Shown piece by piece: positions 23,961 to 35,200 of a stretch of DNA of 64,000 nt. The position numbers were made by a program, and so were the translations under genes. Source of the stretch: Cordilura impudica. Its lineage: Eukaryota > Arthropoda > Insecta > Diptera > Scathophagidae. Each line of letters starts with the position of its first letter. Position 1 is the first letter of the stretch. The notes below the pieces were generated by a model that made no database searches, was not told where the DNA came from, and worked only from the letters and a program-made list of their open reading frames with translations. The stretch spans positions 252,762,116-252,826,115 of the forward strand of contig OY821519.1 of NCBI GenBank assembly GCA_963682025.1, in the 5' to 3' direction.

Positions 23961-24119
23961 TACTCTCCATACCACTGTGTATAGGGCATATTTCGAGTGA
24001 AAATAAATCATTTATATTGGTAGTATCAGGATAATATTGCTTGACATTATATCGATGTTGGCACTAAATATGGAGCTTCTTGACCAAATAAGTGAGAAAT
24101 TATGTATGAAAATATAAAG

Positions 24120-25170
24120 ATACTAAAACTACATTTTCCAAAAAAATTATGTTTTCTTTAAAAAAGTGGATTTTCTTAAAAAAAAATTATATGTTTTAAT
24201 AAAGTAAAATTTTTAAAAAAGTGCCTTTCTCATAAAAAATTAAATGTTTTTTAAATAAGCACATTTCCGTAAGAAGGTACAATTTCTTAAAAAAAAGGAA
24301 AAGGTATTCCTATAGAAGTTTTTTTTTCTTCAAATAATATCTCTTCTTAGCTTACCTCTACTTACAAAAATAACCTTTTTTAAAAAAGTAGCTTTTCTTA
24401 AAAAGTACCTTTTCCTAAAAAAGTACCTTTTCATAAAAAATAGCTTTTCTTAAAAGGATGTTTTTTCTGCAAAATATACATTGCCTTGAAAAGGTAAATT
24501 TAAAAAAAAAGTACTTAAAAAAAAAATTTTTATAGAAGCATTTTTTATAAAAAAAAAGGTTTTTTTTTCCAAAAAAAAATTTTTGAAAAGTAACATTTCT
24601 TAATAAAGTACCTCTTCCAGAAAAATTATGTTTTGTTTAAAAAAGTTTAAAAAGTCTTCTTAATAAATTTAATTTTATTCTAAAAAATACTCTGTCATTT
24701 AAAGCACATTTTCTTAAAAAAGTACTTTTCCCTTAATAACGGTAATTTTTCTTAAAAAAGTAATTTTCATAATAAGTGATTTTTTCTAAAAAACTACTGA
24801 CTTAAAAAAGTTAATTTATCTAAACAACTTTTCTTAAAAAGTACCTTTTGCTAAAAATTTATATTTACATTAAACAGTGGATTTTCTTAAAAAATTATAT
24901 TTTCTTTTAAAAAAGTATCGTTTTTAAAACGTGCCGTTTTTCAGAAAGGCTCTTTTTTTAAAAAGAGTACCTATTCTTAAGAATGTGTGTTTTCCTAAAA
25001 AAGGTACATTTTCTTTAAAACGAAAATGCTATTAATAAAGTGCTTGTTCTAAAAGACTTCCTTTGCTTTGGAAACTTCATTTTCTACATTGGAAAAAATA
25101 TTCTTTAAAAAATACTTTTTGTAGGAGCTATGTATTGTTGTTCTTTATTACAAATAATACCATGCAACAA
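24120..25170 (+). repeat. Degenerate 18-20-bp minisatellite, array 7
   Basis: AAAAAGTACCTTTTCTTAAA-like units, same orientation as array 6, running up to the DINE-like element at 25175. Confidence 0.82.
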
Positions 25171-25174
25171 AAAA

Positions 25175-26124
25175 AAGCAAGTAAGAAAATTATAGTCAGT
25201 CTAGGCCGACTATACGATGCCCTACACCATGCGTTTATAGACCCTATCTCTTAGGTTCAACTAATTAGATATAGAAAATAAGCATTAACCAAATTTAGAT
25301 GGCATTGTTATTAATTTTGTTGCCATCGGATGTTATATTTATATGGGCACTAGGTCAAAAAATGGACCGATCCTGATCATATGTGGTAAGGTCACTTATA
25401 TTTTACAAAAACAGATACAAACCAAATTTGAAAAGAATCTGTCCAATATTTTTATTTTTTGATAGATTTAAGTGAAGATCGGGAATCGGTCATATGGGGT
25501 CTATGACTAAGCAATGTCAAACGGGGTTTATTTATAGACTACTGATTAATAGATGTAATAATCATACATAAATCAAATATGATCGAGATCTATAATTTGG
25601 ATTTTATGTTCTAGTTCACCAATTTCAACAGCGTTCATGCTATGGCCGATATAAGCTTATATATTAAATGTCATCAAAACATATTCGTATTTGCGACCTG
25701 TAGTTTGATTACAAGGTTTACATGGATACACAGACGGAAGGACGGATAGACGGACGGAAGGACGGACATCGCTAAATCGACTCGGAAATTGATCCTGAGT
25801 GATCGATATAATAATAGATGTAATAATCATCTATTATTATAATGTAATAATCATACATAAATCCAATATGAACGAGATCTATAATTTGGATTTTATGTTC
25901 TAGTTCACCAATTTCAACAGCGTTCATGCTATGGCCGATATAAGCTTATATATTAAATGTCATCAAAACATATTCGTATTTGCGACCTGTAGTTTGATTA
26001 CAAGGTTTACATGGATACACAGACGGAAGGACGGATAGACGGACGGAAGGACGGACATCGCTAAATCGACTCGGAAATTGATCCTGAGTGATCGATATAA
26101 TAAAAGATGGGTCTAGGTCAGGGT
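25175..26124 (+). mobile_element. DINE-like repeat, copy B, with internal duplication and lost 3' end
   Basis: The left end GCAAGTAAGAAAATTATAG and the GTCAGTCTAGGCCGACTATA palindrome are present. The internal ACGGAAGGACGGATAGACGG tract is present twice because a 289-bp segment is duplicated in tandem. The characteristic 3' CACATAGTGGTATAGGG end is missing after GATGGGTCTAGGTCA. Confidence 0.65.
25554..26106 (+). repeat. Recent 289-bp tandem duplication inside DINE-like copy B
   Basis: Bases from 25554 repeat from 25843 with an exact 289-base offset. I noticed about two substitutions in the first ~260 aligned bases (AATCAAATATGATCGAG against AATCCAATATGAACGAG). The duplicated block carries the GACGGA microsatellite and the GATCGATATAATAA end. 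Confidence 0.9.
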
Positions 26125-27387
26125 ATTGTTTTGGGCTTTGTGTTTGGATGAAACTACCATCGCTGATGAAATACTAAATTCTGAAGTTATGCTTTCACTA
26201 AAAGCACGATCAAAATCGATATTCCTACGGAACCAAAATCATTTTTACATAAGACTCCTAATAACTTAAAGATAACGTCAGCTCATGATTTAAAAATCCC
26301 TAAAACCTTAATATAATAATTGATTTAATATGACATTTCAAATCAATATCCTATTTTGCTAACAGTGAACATAAAAATAAATGTATGCGTATCACATGCT
26401 TTAACATACACACATTTCGATATACACACATACGGCGTTCACACATAATCCTTTTTGAAGAAACAAAGGAAACAAAATCTGCCTCACATCTACATACATA
26501 ATACAAAATGACACGCATTTAGCGACTTAATTATAATTGTATAATTAAGCCTTTAACACACATACTGATGTGTATGTATGTACGAGTATGTATTGAATAA
26601 AGGAGACATACTTTTGGGGAAAATAACTGAAAGTAGAAAAAATAAACTGAACTTGTATCAAAAGTAAAAATATTGCGTGTTGCTTAAGCATTTGCATAAA
26701 ACTAATTATAAATTCAATTACTGTATGAAGTTTTAGTAAATTTAGACGTTCCAACAAACACAAACACAAACACATATGAACGAACGCTCACATGAGCACA
26801 CATGAAGCATAAAAGTTTTTTTTTTACATAAGTGTATTTGAGAAAGTCCTTTGTTTATATTCGTATAATAAGTTTGATAAAAGATTGTTAAATGTGGAAA
26901 ACATTAATTAGAATTTTTGTTTTGCTACAGGTTTTCCTCAGAGACTTAGGGTAATAAAAATGAAAATATAAAGTCATTGTGACAGCTTTAAGTGATTTAT
27001 GTTGCCATAAATGTAGCACGCCTTTAAATTGGCACGGCTTTATCAAGCACATTTTTAAATAATAAAAACATGCGATTGCATTTTACACAAATTATTCATT
27101 TATCAAAAATTATTTTTGTCTTAAATAAATCAGCTATTTGCTTTAAAACTTAAAAGCCGGTCATATAAAAGACTTTAAGCTGGAATAGGATAAAGTAATG
27201 GCTCGAATTTTACTTTGGCTCCAAGTGGATATTGAAATTTACACAACTAAATGTAAAGTATTTTATATAAAAATTTTTGGAGTTCATTTTCAGGATCGGC
27301 GGAGATATATTCACAATGAAAAAAATTATTACAAAAATTGTTTAAATTAAAATTTTTATAAAAATCTACTTCACATAATCATGGATA
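26125..27387. other. AT-rich non-coding stretch
   Basis: No recognisable gene. CA/TG-rich text (ACACACATTTCGATATACAC) near 26405 and 26755 and T/A runs. Nothing else supported. Confidence 0.45.
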
Positions 27388-27705
27388 CTAGCAGATTTTA
27401 GCGCTCGAAATTCGAGTGCAATTTCTAGGCAATTTCATTTCTCAACTTAGCCAATTCACAAACCAACACTTTTTTTTGTTTATTATTATTGTGAATGAAG
27501 ATAACAAACTCATTAACAAACATATTAACAAATTTATGTATGTACAATTTACTCAAAATAAAGGAAAAAATTTAAAAATCTGTAAATCTGGTGAACAGCT
27601 AAAAAGAAATACCTTTCAAATAATATACGTTTGGTCCAACTCGGGGTAAAACGTTAGAACAAAACATCGGTAACAAAAAATCACCTAGCCTATTAATAAT
27701 ATAGA
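27388..27705 (-). mobile_element. Short non-autonomous Helitron (CTCGAATTTCGAG family)
   Basis: On the minus strand it starts TCTATATTATTAATAGGCTA after an A and ends CTAG before a T, with the hairpin CTCGAATTTCGAG near the 3' end (plus-strand 27404-27416). It is 318 bp long. It is very similar to the copy at 55340: AGCCAATTCACAAACCAACA and ACCTTTCAAATAATATACGT are shared. Confidence 0.75.
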
Positions 27706-27881
27706 TATGAAATATTTATTTGTTATGAGGGTTAATTTTTTTTTCGAGAATTGAACTTTTTATTAAAGAAAATTTGCAAATCGTGATTTTCTCTGTTCCT
27801 TTGAGCAGATATATATGGTAATTAAAAAAATTTAATTAAAAAATGTTTGATTTTATAAAATTTTAAATATTATTACATGCT

Positions 27882-28070
27882 GCCGATATAAGCAAGGGAA
27901 ATGAAAGCACAGCTTTAGCCCAACATGTTAAGGAGAGTGGTCACATCGTGAATTTTGAAAAAGTAAAGATATTGGACAAAGAGAAAAGAGAAAATAAACG
28001 TTACACATTAAAGAGCCTACGCATAAAGAGCATAAAGACAATACGAAGTTGCAATATTCGATTGCAATAA
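27882..28070 (+). pseudogene. Penelope-like element, GIY-YIG endonuclease C-terminal remnant
   Basis: A 62-codon frame reads STALAQHVKESGHIVNFEKV, then KILDKEKRENKRYTLKSLRI, and ends at TAA 28068-28070. The TALAQH...GH.FNFE..KIL..E....R.TLE pattern is the C-terminal part of the GIY-YIG endonuclease of Penelope-like retroelements. The reverse transcriptase is absent. About 270 bases downstream, GAAGTTGGAATAAAGCTAAC followed by GAAACG resembles the common 3' tail of these elements. Confidence 0.65.
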
Positions 28071-28362
28071 TTTAAATTAGTTTAGTTCTGTGATAGTACT
28101 ATTAAGGTTTAGATTGTGATAGTTTTTCTGTGCCGTGGTTATTTATTTTTATTTATTATTAAATTCGTGATGTCCCGTTTATTAGTTTATAATTTATAAT
28201 AATCCTGACAATGTAAAACACATCGTAAGTTTAAACTGAAGTAGTAATATTAAATTTTCTTGTTGTATTAAATTATAAATATTGAATGTTACCAGATTTT
28301 TACAACAATAAAAACAAAAATTCTCCTAAAGAAGTTGGAATAAAGCTAACGAAACGTAGAGA

Positions 28363-29142
28363 AAAACAAGTAGGAAAATTATAGTCGGTCTAGACCGACT
28401 ATACGATACCCTATACCATGCGTTTAGAAACCCTATCTCTTAGGCCCAACTAACTGGACATTGAAAATAAGCAAAAACCAAATTTGAGTGGGATTTTTAT
28501 TAATTTTTTTTGGCTGCAGATGTGAAAAAGTTCATATCGGATGCTATATCTATAAAGGGACTAGGTCCAAAAATGTACCGATCCTGATCATGTTTGGTAA
28601 AGTCTCTTGTATTTTGCAAAAATATGTACAAACAAAATTTGAGAAGAATCAGTGCAATATTTTTGTTTTTTAATAGATTTAAGTGAAGATCGGGAAGCAT
28701 CTCTATATGGGGTCAAAGGGATCATTTTTGGACTACTCATTAGTGGATGTAATGAACGCATACAAACCCAATTTGAGTAAGATCTATATGACAATTTGCA
28801 TCTTATGGCAATTTATGTCGATTTCATATGGGTAATTTGTATGGGGGCTAGGTCTGAACATGGACCGATTCTCACCAATTTCAATAGCGTTCATCCCATG
28901 GCCGATAAAAGCTTATATACCAAATTTCATCAAAATATATTCATATTTGCGACCTGCAGTTTGATTACAAGCTTTACATGGACACACAGACGGACGGACG
29001 GACGGACATTGTTAAATCAACTCAGAAAGTGATTCTGATTCGATCGGTATAATTAAAGATGGGTCTAGGTCAAATATTTTTGCTTGTTACAAACAGCAGC
29101 ACAAAGTCATTATACCCAAACCACATAGTGGTATAGGGTATA
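28363..29142 (+). mobile_element. DINE-like repeat, copy C (full length)
   Basis: The left end ACAAGTAGGAAAATTATAG, the perfect palindrome ATAGTCGGTCTAGACCGACT(AT), the internal ACAGACGGACGGACGGACGG tract and the right end CACATAGTGGTATAGGGTAT are all present. It is about 780 bp. It is most similar to copy F (41141-41891), which is inverted relative to it. Short frames in it are conserved between copies only because the DNA is similar; they are not genes. Confidence 0.72.
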
Positions 29143-29405
29143 ACAATGAAATAAAAAACAGCCCGAGGTAAACCCTTATAAACTCAGAATATACACAATT
29201 TGGTCACAAACGAAAACTCATAAATGATGTTTTTTTTTTTAATGTTCAGTGCCTCTGTGGACCCCGAAGATGTAAAAATAATTGTAATTCCACTTGTAAC
29301 ACTAGGCAGCAACCAAATATGACTTTTAGTGCGACTAGGGATTATGGTATAACGACTTTCTGCTGATTTTTGTAAAAAGTAAAATATTTTAGCCATCTTT
29401 TTTTA

Positions 29406-29745
29406 TAGCGATCGATTCAGAATCACTTTCTGAGTCGATTTAGCGATCTCTGTCCGTCTGATTGCCCATGTAAACCTTGTAATCAAACTACAAGTTGCAC
29501 AAATGAATATATTTTGATGAAATTTAGTATATAAGATTCTATGGGCTATAGGATGAACGTTTTTGAAATTGATGAATATCGGCGCATGGTCAGACCTAAT
29601 CCCCATACAAATGACCACTATGAGATCGACTTAAATGGCGATAATATCGAAATTATCATATAGATCTCGGTCAAATTGGGTTTGTGTATGTTTATTACAT
29701 CCACTTATTAGTAGTCGAAAAATAAACTCTAACGGACATTTTTTG
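29406..29745 (-). mobile_element. DINE-like repeat, copy D (partial)
   Basis: Reverse complement of the middle of the family, from the GATCGATTCAGAATCACTTT block through the shortened CTGTCCGTCTG tract to the AGTAGTCGAAAAATAA region. Both termini are missing. Confidence 0.62.
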
Positions 29746-31365
29746 CTTGAAAATATGCTTGAGGATATTGGGGAACCTCTTTGCAAAAAAAAAAATCCGA
29801 TCACATTCTCCTCCCTTTAAAGGTTCTCCTGTAGGATACACTGCTTTAGCATTTTTTTATTGCTTCCTAAAGGATTTAACTTTTCAAGCCGCCTTTTAAC
29901 GTTTTTTTTTAGATACAGTTTCGCGTTTTTTAGTTTGAAAGAAGTTGGCAACGCTGGATAAAGTACTTGAAAAGATGATCGTGTAATTTTTTATAAACTT
30001 ATTTTTTAAACATTTATTTTTAGGATATGAGAAAAATCCGTTTCTGGTAAATAAATAGAAACTCCCGGTCACACTGTTAAGGCTTACATTGTAGGTAACA
30101 TTGCTTTAATTTTTTTTTTATTTATTCCGGATGCCTTACATCCGCCTCCTGCTCACTAAAAGATGGCAAGTATTACTTACAATTTCATTTACAAAAAAAA
30201 AATTATAATAATAATAAAACATGCATGAGTATTTATGTGGCAGAGGGTATGAGTGTACAAGTAGCTGTGTGAGTGTGTGTATTTGTGCGTTTAATGTGCA
30301 TTTGCCAACGGAAGTTATTTCAGACATTTTTATTCACGTGGTTTAATCTGGTCAGCCAACATTTTTATTTTATTTTCGTTTCGTTTAATTCTTTTAAATA
30401 TTTGCTGTTGTTCTTGTTGTTGTTGGTTACTCTTTGTAAACATGGTTGCTTACGTTTTTGGGCAAAAAAACAGGCCTACAAAGTTTTGTTAGCAGCATAA
30501 GCGTATGTGAAGGTGTAATTCTATACGAAACTTTGTATATATTTAAAAATACGACTGTGTATAAAATTCGCAGTTAAAGTGTGTTGTATGTAAATGTTTA
30601 TATGTCTGTGTATGCTGTAAAATTTATAATCATGATAACGTATCTGTTAGGCTTTACATGTGAGCTGTGTTTATTCGTTTGTTATGTTTTTAGTTGTTGT
30701 TTGTTTTCAGTTGTTTGGCTTTTTTTTGTTTTTAGTTCACCCTTTAAATGCAAATATTTTTCTATTGCGTTCATTGCGTGAATGTGTATATTTCTTGGTG
30801 TATTTACGTGGTTAAATAAGTGTGGTTTGATAATCGCTTTGATTTCTATGTGCAGGCATTTAAACTTTGCTCTTAGGAAGCGGAAGTGCAGAAATATAGA
30901 GTTCACATTCATTGTGGTTTAACACTTTTGCGAATAGTTTTTACTTCAAAAAAGTCAATTGTTTTAAAATATAATATGGCGTTCTTAACTTAAAGTTATT
31001 TTTTAGTTGTCATTTAAGTATAGACAACGTACTATACAACACAAAATATCTTGAACATTGGGCTAGAGTTACATTGTAGGAGCTTTTTCTTGCGAATTTT
31101 AATTTGACTATAAGCGGGTTCTATGTTAGCATATATAAAATAATATAAACAATTAATGTAAAACAAGGAAGAGTGTTAAATTCGGGTTTGCGAATATTTG
31201 ATATCCTCCATCTGTGTCAATATTATAATCACTCTTGGTTACCGTTACCATTTTAATACTGTTATCGATACTTAACCTTGAAATTCTAATTCCATTTAAA
31301 TTTTAAGTTACAAGTTTTTCTTTACTTGACAATATTGATAATAATTACTTATTTCTATCTGAAGA
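29746..31365. other. Non-coding stretch
   Basis: No gene recognised. T-rich and TG-rich tracts (TGTGTGAGTGTGTGTATTTG near 30262). Two loosely similar segments, TGTAGGATACACTGCTTTAG at 29831 and TGTAGGTAACATTGCTTTAA at 30090, may be an old duplication. Confidence 0.45.
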
Positions 31366-31369
31366 GTTG

Positions 31370-32130
31370 CAAGAAGCACTGTCTGACAACCGTGAGAGAT
31401 CGTTTGCATCACATCAATAACCACCAAGACGTTCCAGTAAACTGATTGAAGTGGTAAGAGAGAGTTTTGCCGTTAAACCAAATGAGTTGGAATGATGTTT
31501 TGCATCTGCTTCCGTACAAATTGCAATTGACTCGTAGAATTTTGCTGGCACGTCGCTTGTAATACTGCCAAATAGTCGCTCAAGTGCCAGAAACTGAACC
31601 TGATATTTTGGAGGCAAATTTTGATGACCGATGAGGCACATCTCACACTTTGTGGTGGATTTATCAAGCAAAATTGTCGCATTTGAGCAACGGTGATACA
31701 GACCAAAAAGTGATTGCTAGGGCCGGCATTTGCGCCAAAACGATCATGGGCCATTTTTATTCAGAGAAAGTGAAAAAGTCGATAGGAACCGATATCGGTG
31801 AATGTTGGCTCATTATGTTTGCCAGAAAATGAGTGAAAAAGAGTCTGGACGGTTTCAACGAGATAATGACCATACCACGGTGCAAATCATACAATGCAGT
31901 TACTACAAAAAAAAAATTCCCTGCACGTGTGATGTCACAAAAAGCGACATTGACTGGCCACAAAGATCTTCAGGTCTCACCACTCCAGACATCTTTATGT
32001 GGTGTTATTTGAAACGCAAAGCGTAAGCCACAAAGACTCAGGGAAAAGGGCACTTTTTGCCGCGGCCAATAGATGCGGTCATTGGATTAATGTTATATTC
32101 GAAGAGTAGTCTAAATGAATTGAGATGGAC
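31370..32130 (+). pseudogene. Heavily decayed second mariner-type transposase
   Basis: Plus-strand translation in mixed frames gives LHLLPYKLQLTRRIL, ILMTDEAHLTL, GGFIKQNCRI, KVIARAGICAKTIMGHFYSE and WPQRSSGLTTPDIFMWCYLK. This matches the order of a mariner DDE domain (DEAHF, KQNCR, VWCG...GPFF, WPPRSPDLTPPDFFLWG), with many stops and frameshifts. The first catalytic aspartate (DEAH) is readable; the third (PDL) reads SGL. It is more diverged than the mariner at 2385. No inverted repeats were identified. Confidence 0.7.
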
Positions 32131-32204
32131 CAAGTTAAATAAAGTTAAAAAAAAAACATATGGAAATCGGTTGTTTGTTTTTAATACCGTCATAAAAATA
32201 GCGC

Positions 32205-35200
32205 CCTCTGTAACAGAAATCTTTGCTTCTCAGAAAAATTTATAATTGTTAGAAATATTCGCTTCTTAGAAAATTATAATTAATAGATATCTCCACTTTC
32301 TAGAAATCTACCTTTGAGAGAAATTTATAATTGATAGAAATCTACCGTTGACAGAAATCTGTTACAAATATCTATATAAATCTATTACTGAAAGAAATCT
32401 GTTATTGATAGCAACATATAATTCATAGATATAGATATAATATCTTGAGGCGAATTTATAATTGGCAGCAGCTTGAGAGAAATATATGCTCGATAGATAT
32501 CTATTGTTGCTAGAAATATACACTTGATAGAAATCTTCTATAGGTGTAAATATATTGTTGGTAGATATCTCTACGTATTATTGACAGCAATCTGGGCTTG
32601 ATAAAAATGTATAATTGATAGAAATCTGCGCTTAATAGAAACCTGTGCTCTATAGAAATCTACTATTCATAGAAATCTATTATTGATGGAAACAAATTAT
32701 TGATAGAAATTCATAATTGTTAGAAATCTACACTTAATATATTTCTGTTATTGATATTAATCTTTTATTGGTAGAAATCTATTATTGATAGTAATCTATT
32801 ATAGATGTAAGTCTCTTGATAAAAAATGTATTATTGATACAAATGTATAATTGATAAAAATCTACGCTTGATAGAAATCTTTCTTCAATAGAATTCTCTT
32901 GCTAATATAAATTTATAACTAACATAAATCTACGCTAGATATCTATTATCGATAAAAAATTATTATTGATAAAAATCTATTATTGATAGAATTTCATTAT
33001 TGATATAGTTCTATAATTGACACAAATTTATGATTGATACAAATCTACGATTAATATAAGTCTATTTTCAATCCTCGATAGACTTATATTATTGATATGA
33101 ATTTGTAACGGATATACATCTATCCCTGATAGAAATCTGTTTTTGGCAAAAACTTTTTATTGATAGAAATCTAATATTGATAGATTCTATTATTGATATA
33201 AGTTTATTATTGACAGAAATCTACGCTTGATACAAATTTATAATTGATAAAAATCTACGCTTGATAGAAATCAGTTATTGAAAAAAAAAATGTATTATTG
33301 ATAGAAATGTATTATTGATAGAATTCTATTATTGATATAAATTTATTATTGACAGAAGTCTCCGCCCGAAAGAAATTTATTGCGTATACAAATTAATTAT
33401 TGATAGGAATCTATTATTGATATAAATCTTAGATTAATAGAAATCTACACTTGGTAGAAATCTACGTCTGATATAAATCTACACTTGATAGAAATCTATG
33501 CTCTATAGAAATCTATTATTGAATAACAGAAATCTATACTTGATATAACTTATAATTGATAGAATTCTATTAACGACAGAAATCTGTGCTTGATAGAAAC
33601 TTACAATTTATAGAAATGATAGAAATGAATTATTGAAAAAAAAAAAATATTTTTGGTAGAAACCTATTATTGATATAGAATTATATTATTGATACAAATT
33701 TATTACTGACAGAAATCTACGTTGGACCGAAGTTTATAATTGATAGAAACTACGCATAATAGAACTCTTTCATCGATAGAATTGATATAAATAAATTGAT
33801 AAATTGATATAAATTTATAACTGATAGAAATCTGTGCTTGACAGAAATCTATTATTGATAAAAAAAAATTATTATTGATAAAAATCTATTGCCGATAGAA
33901 TTACATTTTTGATATACTTTTATTATTGACAGAAATTTATGATTGATAAAAATCTATGCTTAATATAAGGCTATTCTCGATAAAAAGTCAATCCTCGATA
34001 GAATTCTATTATTGATATAAATTTATAGCTGATATAAATCTATCCATGATAGAAACCTGTTGTTGACAAAAACTTTTTATTGATAGAAATCTAATATTGA
34101 TAGATTCTATTATTGATATAAATTTATTATTGACAGAAATCTACGCTTGATACAAATTTATAATTGATAAAAATCTACGCTTGATAGAAATCAGTTATTG
34201 AAAAAAAAATGTATTATTGATAGAAATGTATTATTGATAGAATTCTATTATTGATATAAATTTATTATTGACAGAAGTCTCCGCCCGATAGAAATTTATT
34301 GCGTATACAAATTAATTATTGATAGGAATCTATTATTGATATAAATCTTAGATTAATAGAAATCTACACTTGGTAGAAATCTACGTCTGATATAAATCTA
34401 CACTTGATAGAAATCTATGCTCTATAGAAATCTATTATTGAATAACAGAAATCTATTCTTGATAGAACTTATAATTGATAGAATTCTATTAACGACAGAA
34501 ATCTGCGCTTGATAGACTCTAACAATTTATATAAATCTACTCTTGATAGAAATTAATTATTGAAAAAAAAATATTTTTGGTAGAAACCTATTATTGATAT
34601 AGAATTATATTATTGATACAAATTTATTACTGACAGAAATTACGTTGGACCGAAGTTTATAATTGATAGAAACTACGCATAATAGAACTCTTTCATCGAT
34701 AGAATTGATATAAATAAAATGATAAATTGATATAAATTTATAACTGATAGAAATCTGTGCTTGACAGAAATCTATTATTGATAAAAAAAAAATTATTATT
34801 GATAAAAATCTATTGCCGATAGAATTACATTATTGATATACTTTTATTATTGACAGAAAATTATGATTGATAAAAATCTACGCTCAGTATAAGTCTATTC
34901 TCAATAAAAGTCAATCCTCGATATAATTCTATTATCGATATAAATTTAAAACTGATATAAAGCTATCCATGATAGAAACTTGTTGTTGACAACAATTTTT
35001 TATTGATAGAAATCTAATATTGATAGAATTCTATTATTAATATAAGTTTATTACTGACAGACACCTACGCTTGATAGAAATCTATTATTGAAAAAATATA
35101 TAATTGATAGAAATCTATTCTTGATACAATTTTATTATTGACATAAATTTATTATTGACAGAAATTTACGTTTGATAGAAATTTATAATTGATAAAATCG

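Noticed and set aside
28488..29032. Open frames conserved between DINE-like copies (also at 41225-41772, 52523-52741 and 58274-58456)
   Set aside because: The similarity is at the DNA level across whole repeat copies. Frames are short, occur on both strands and show no protein motif.
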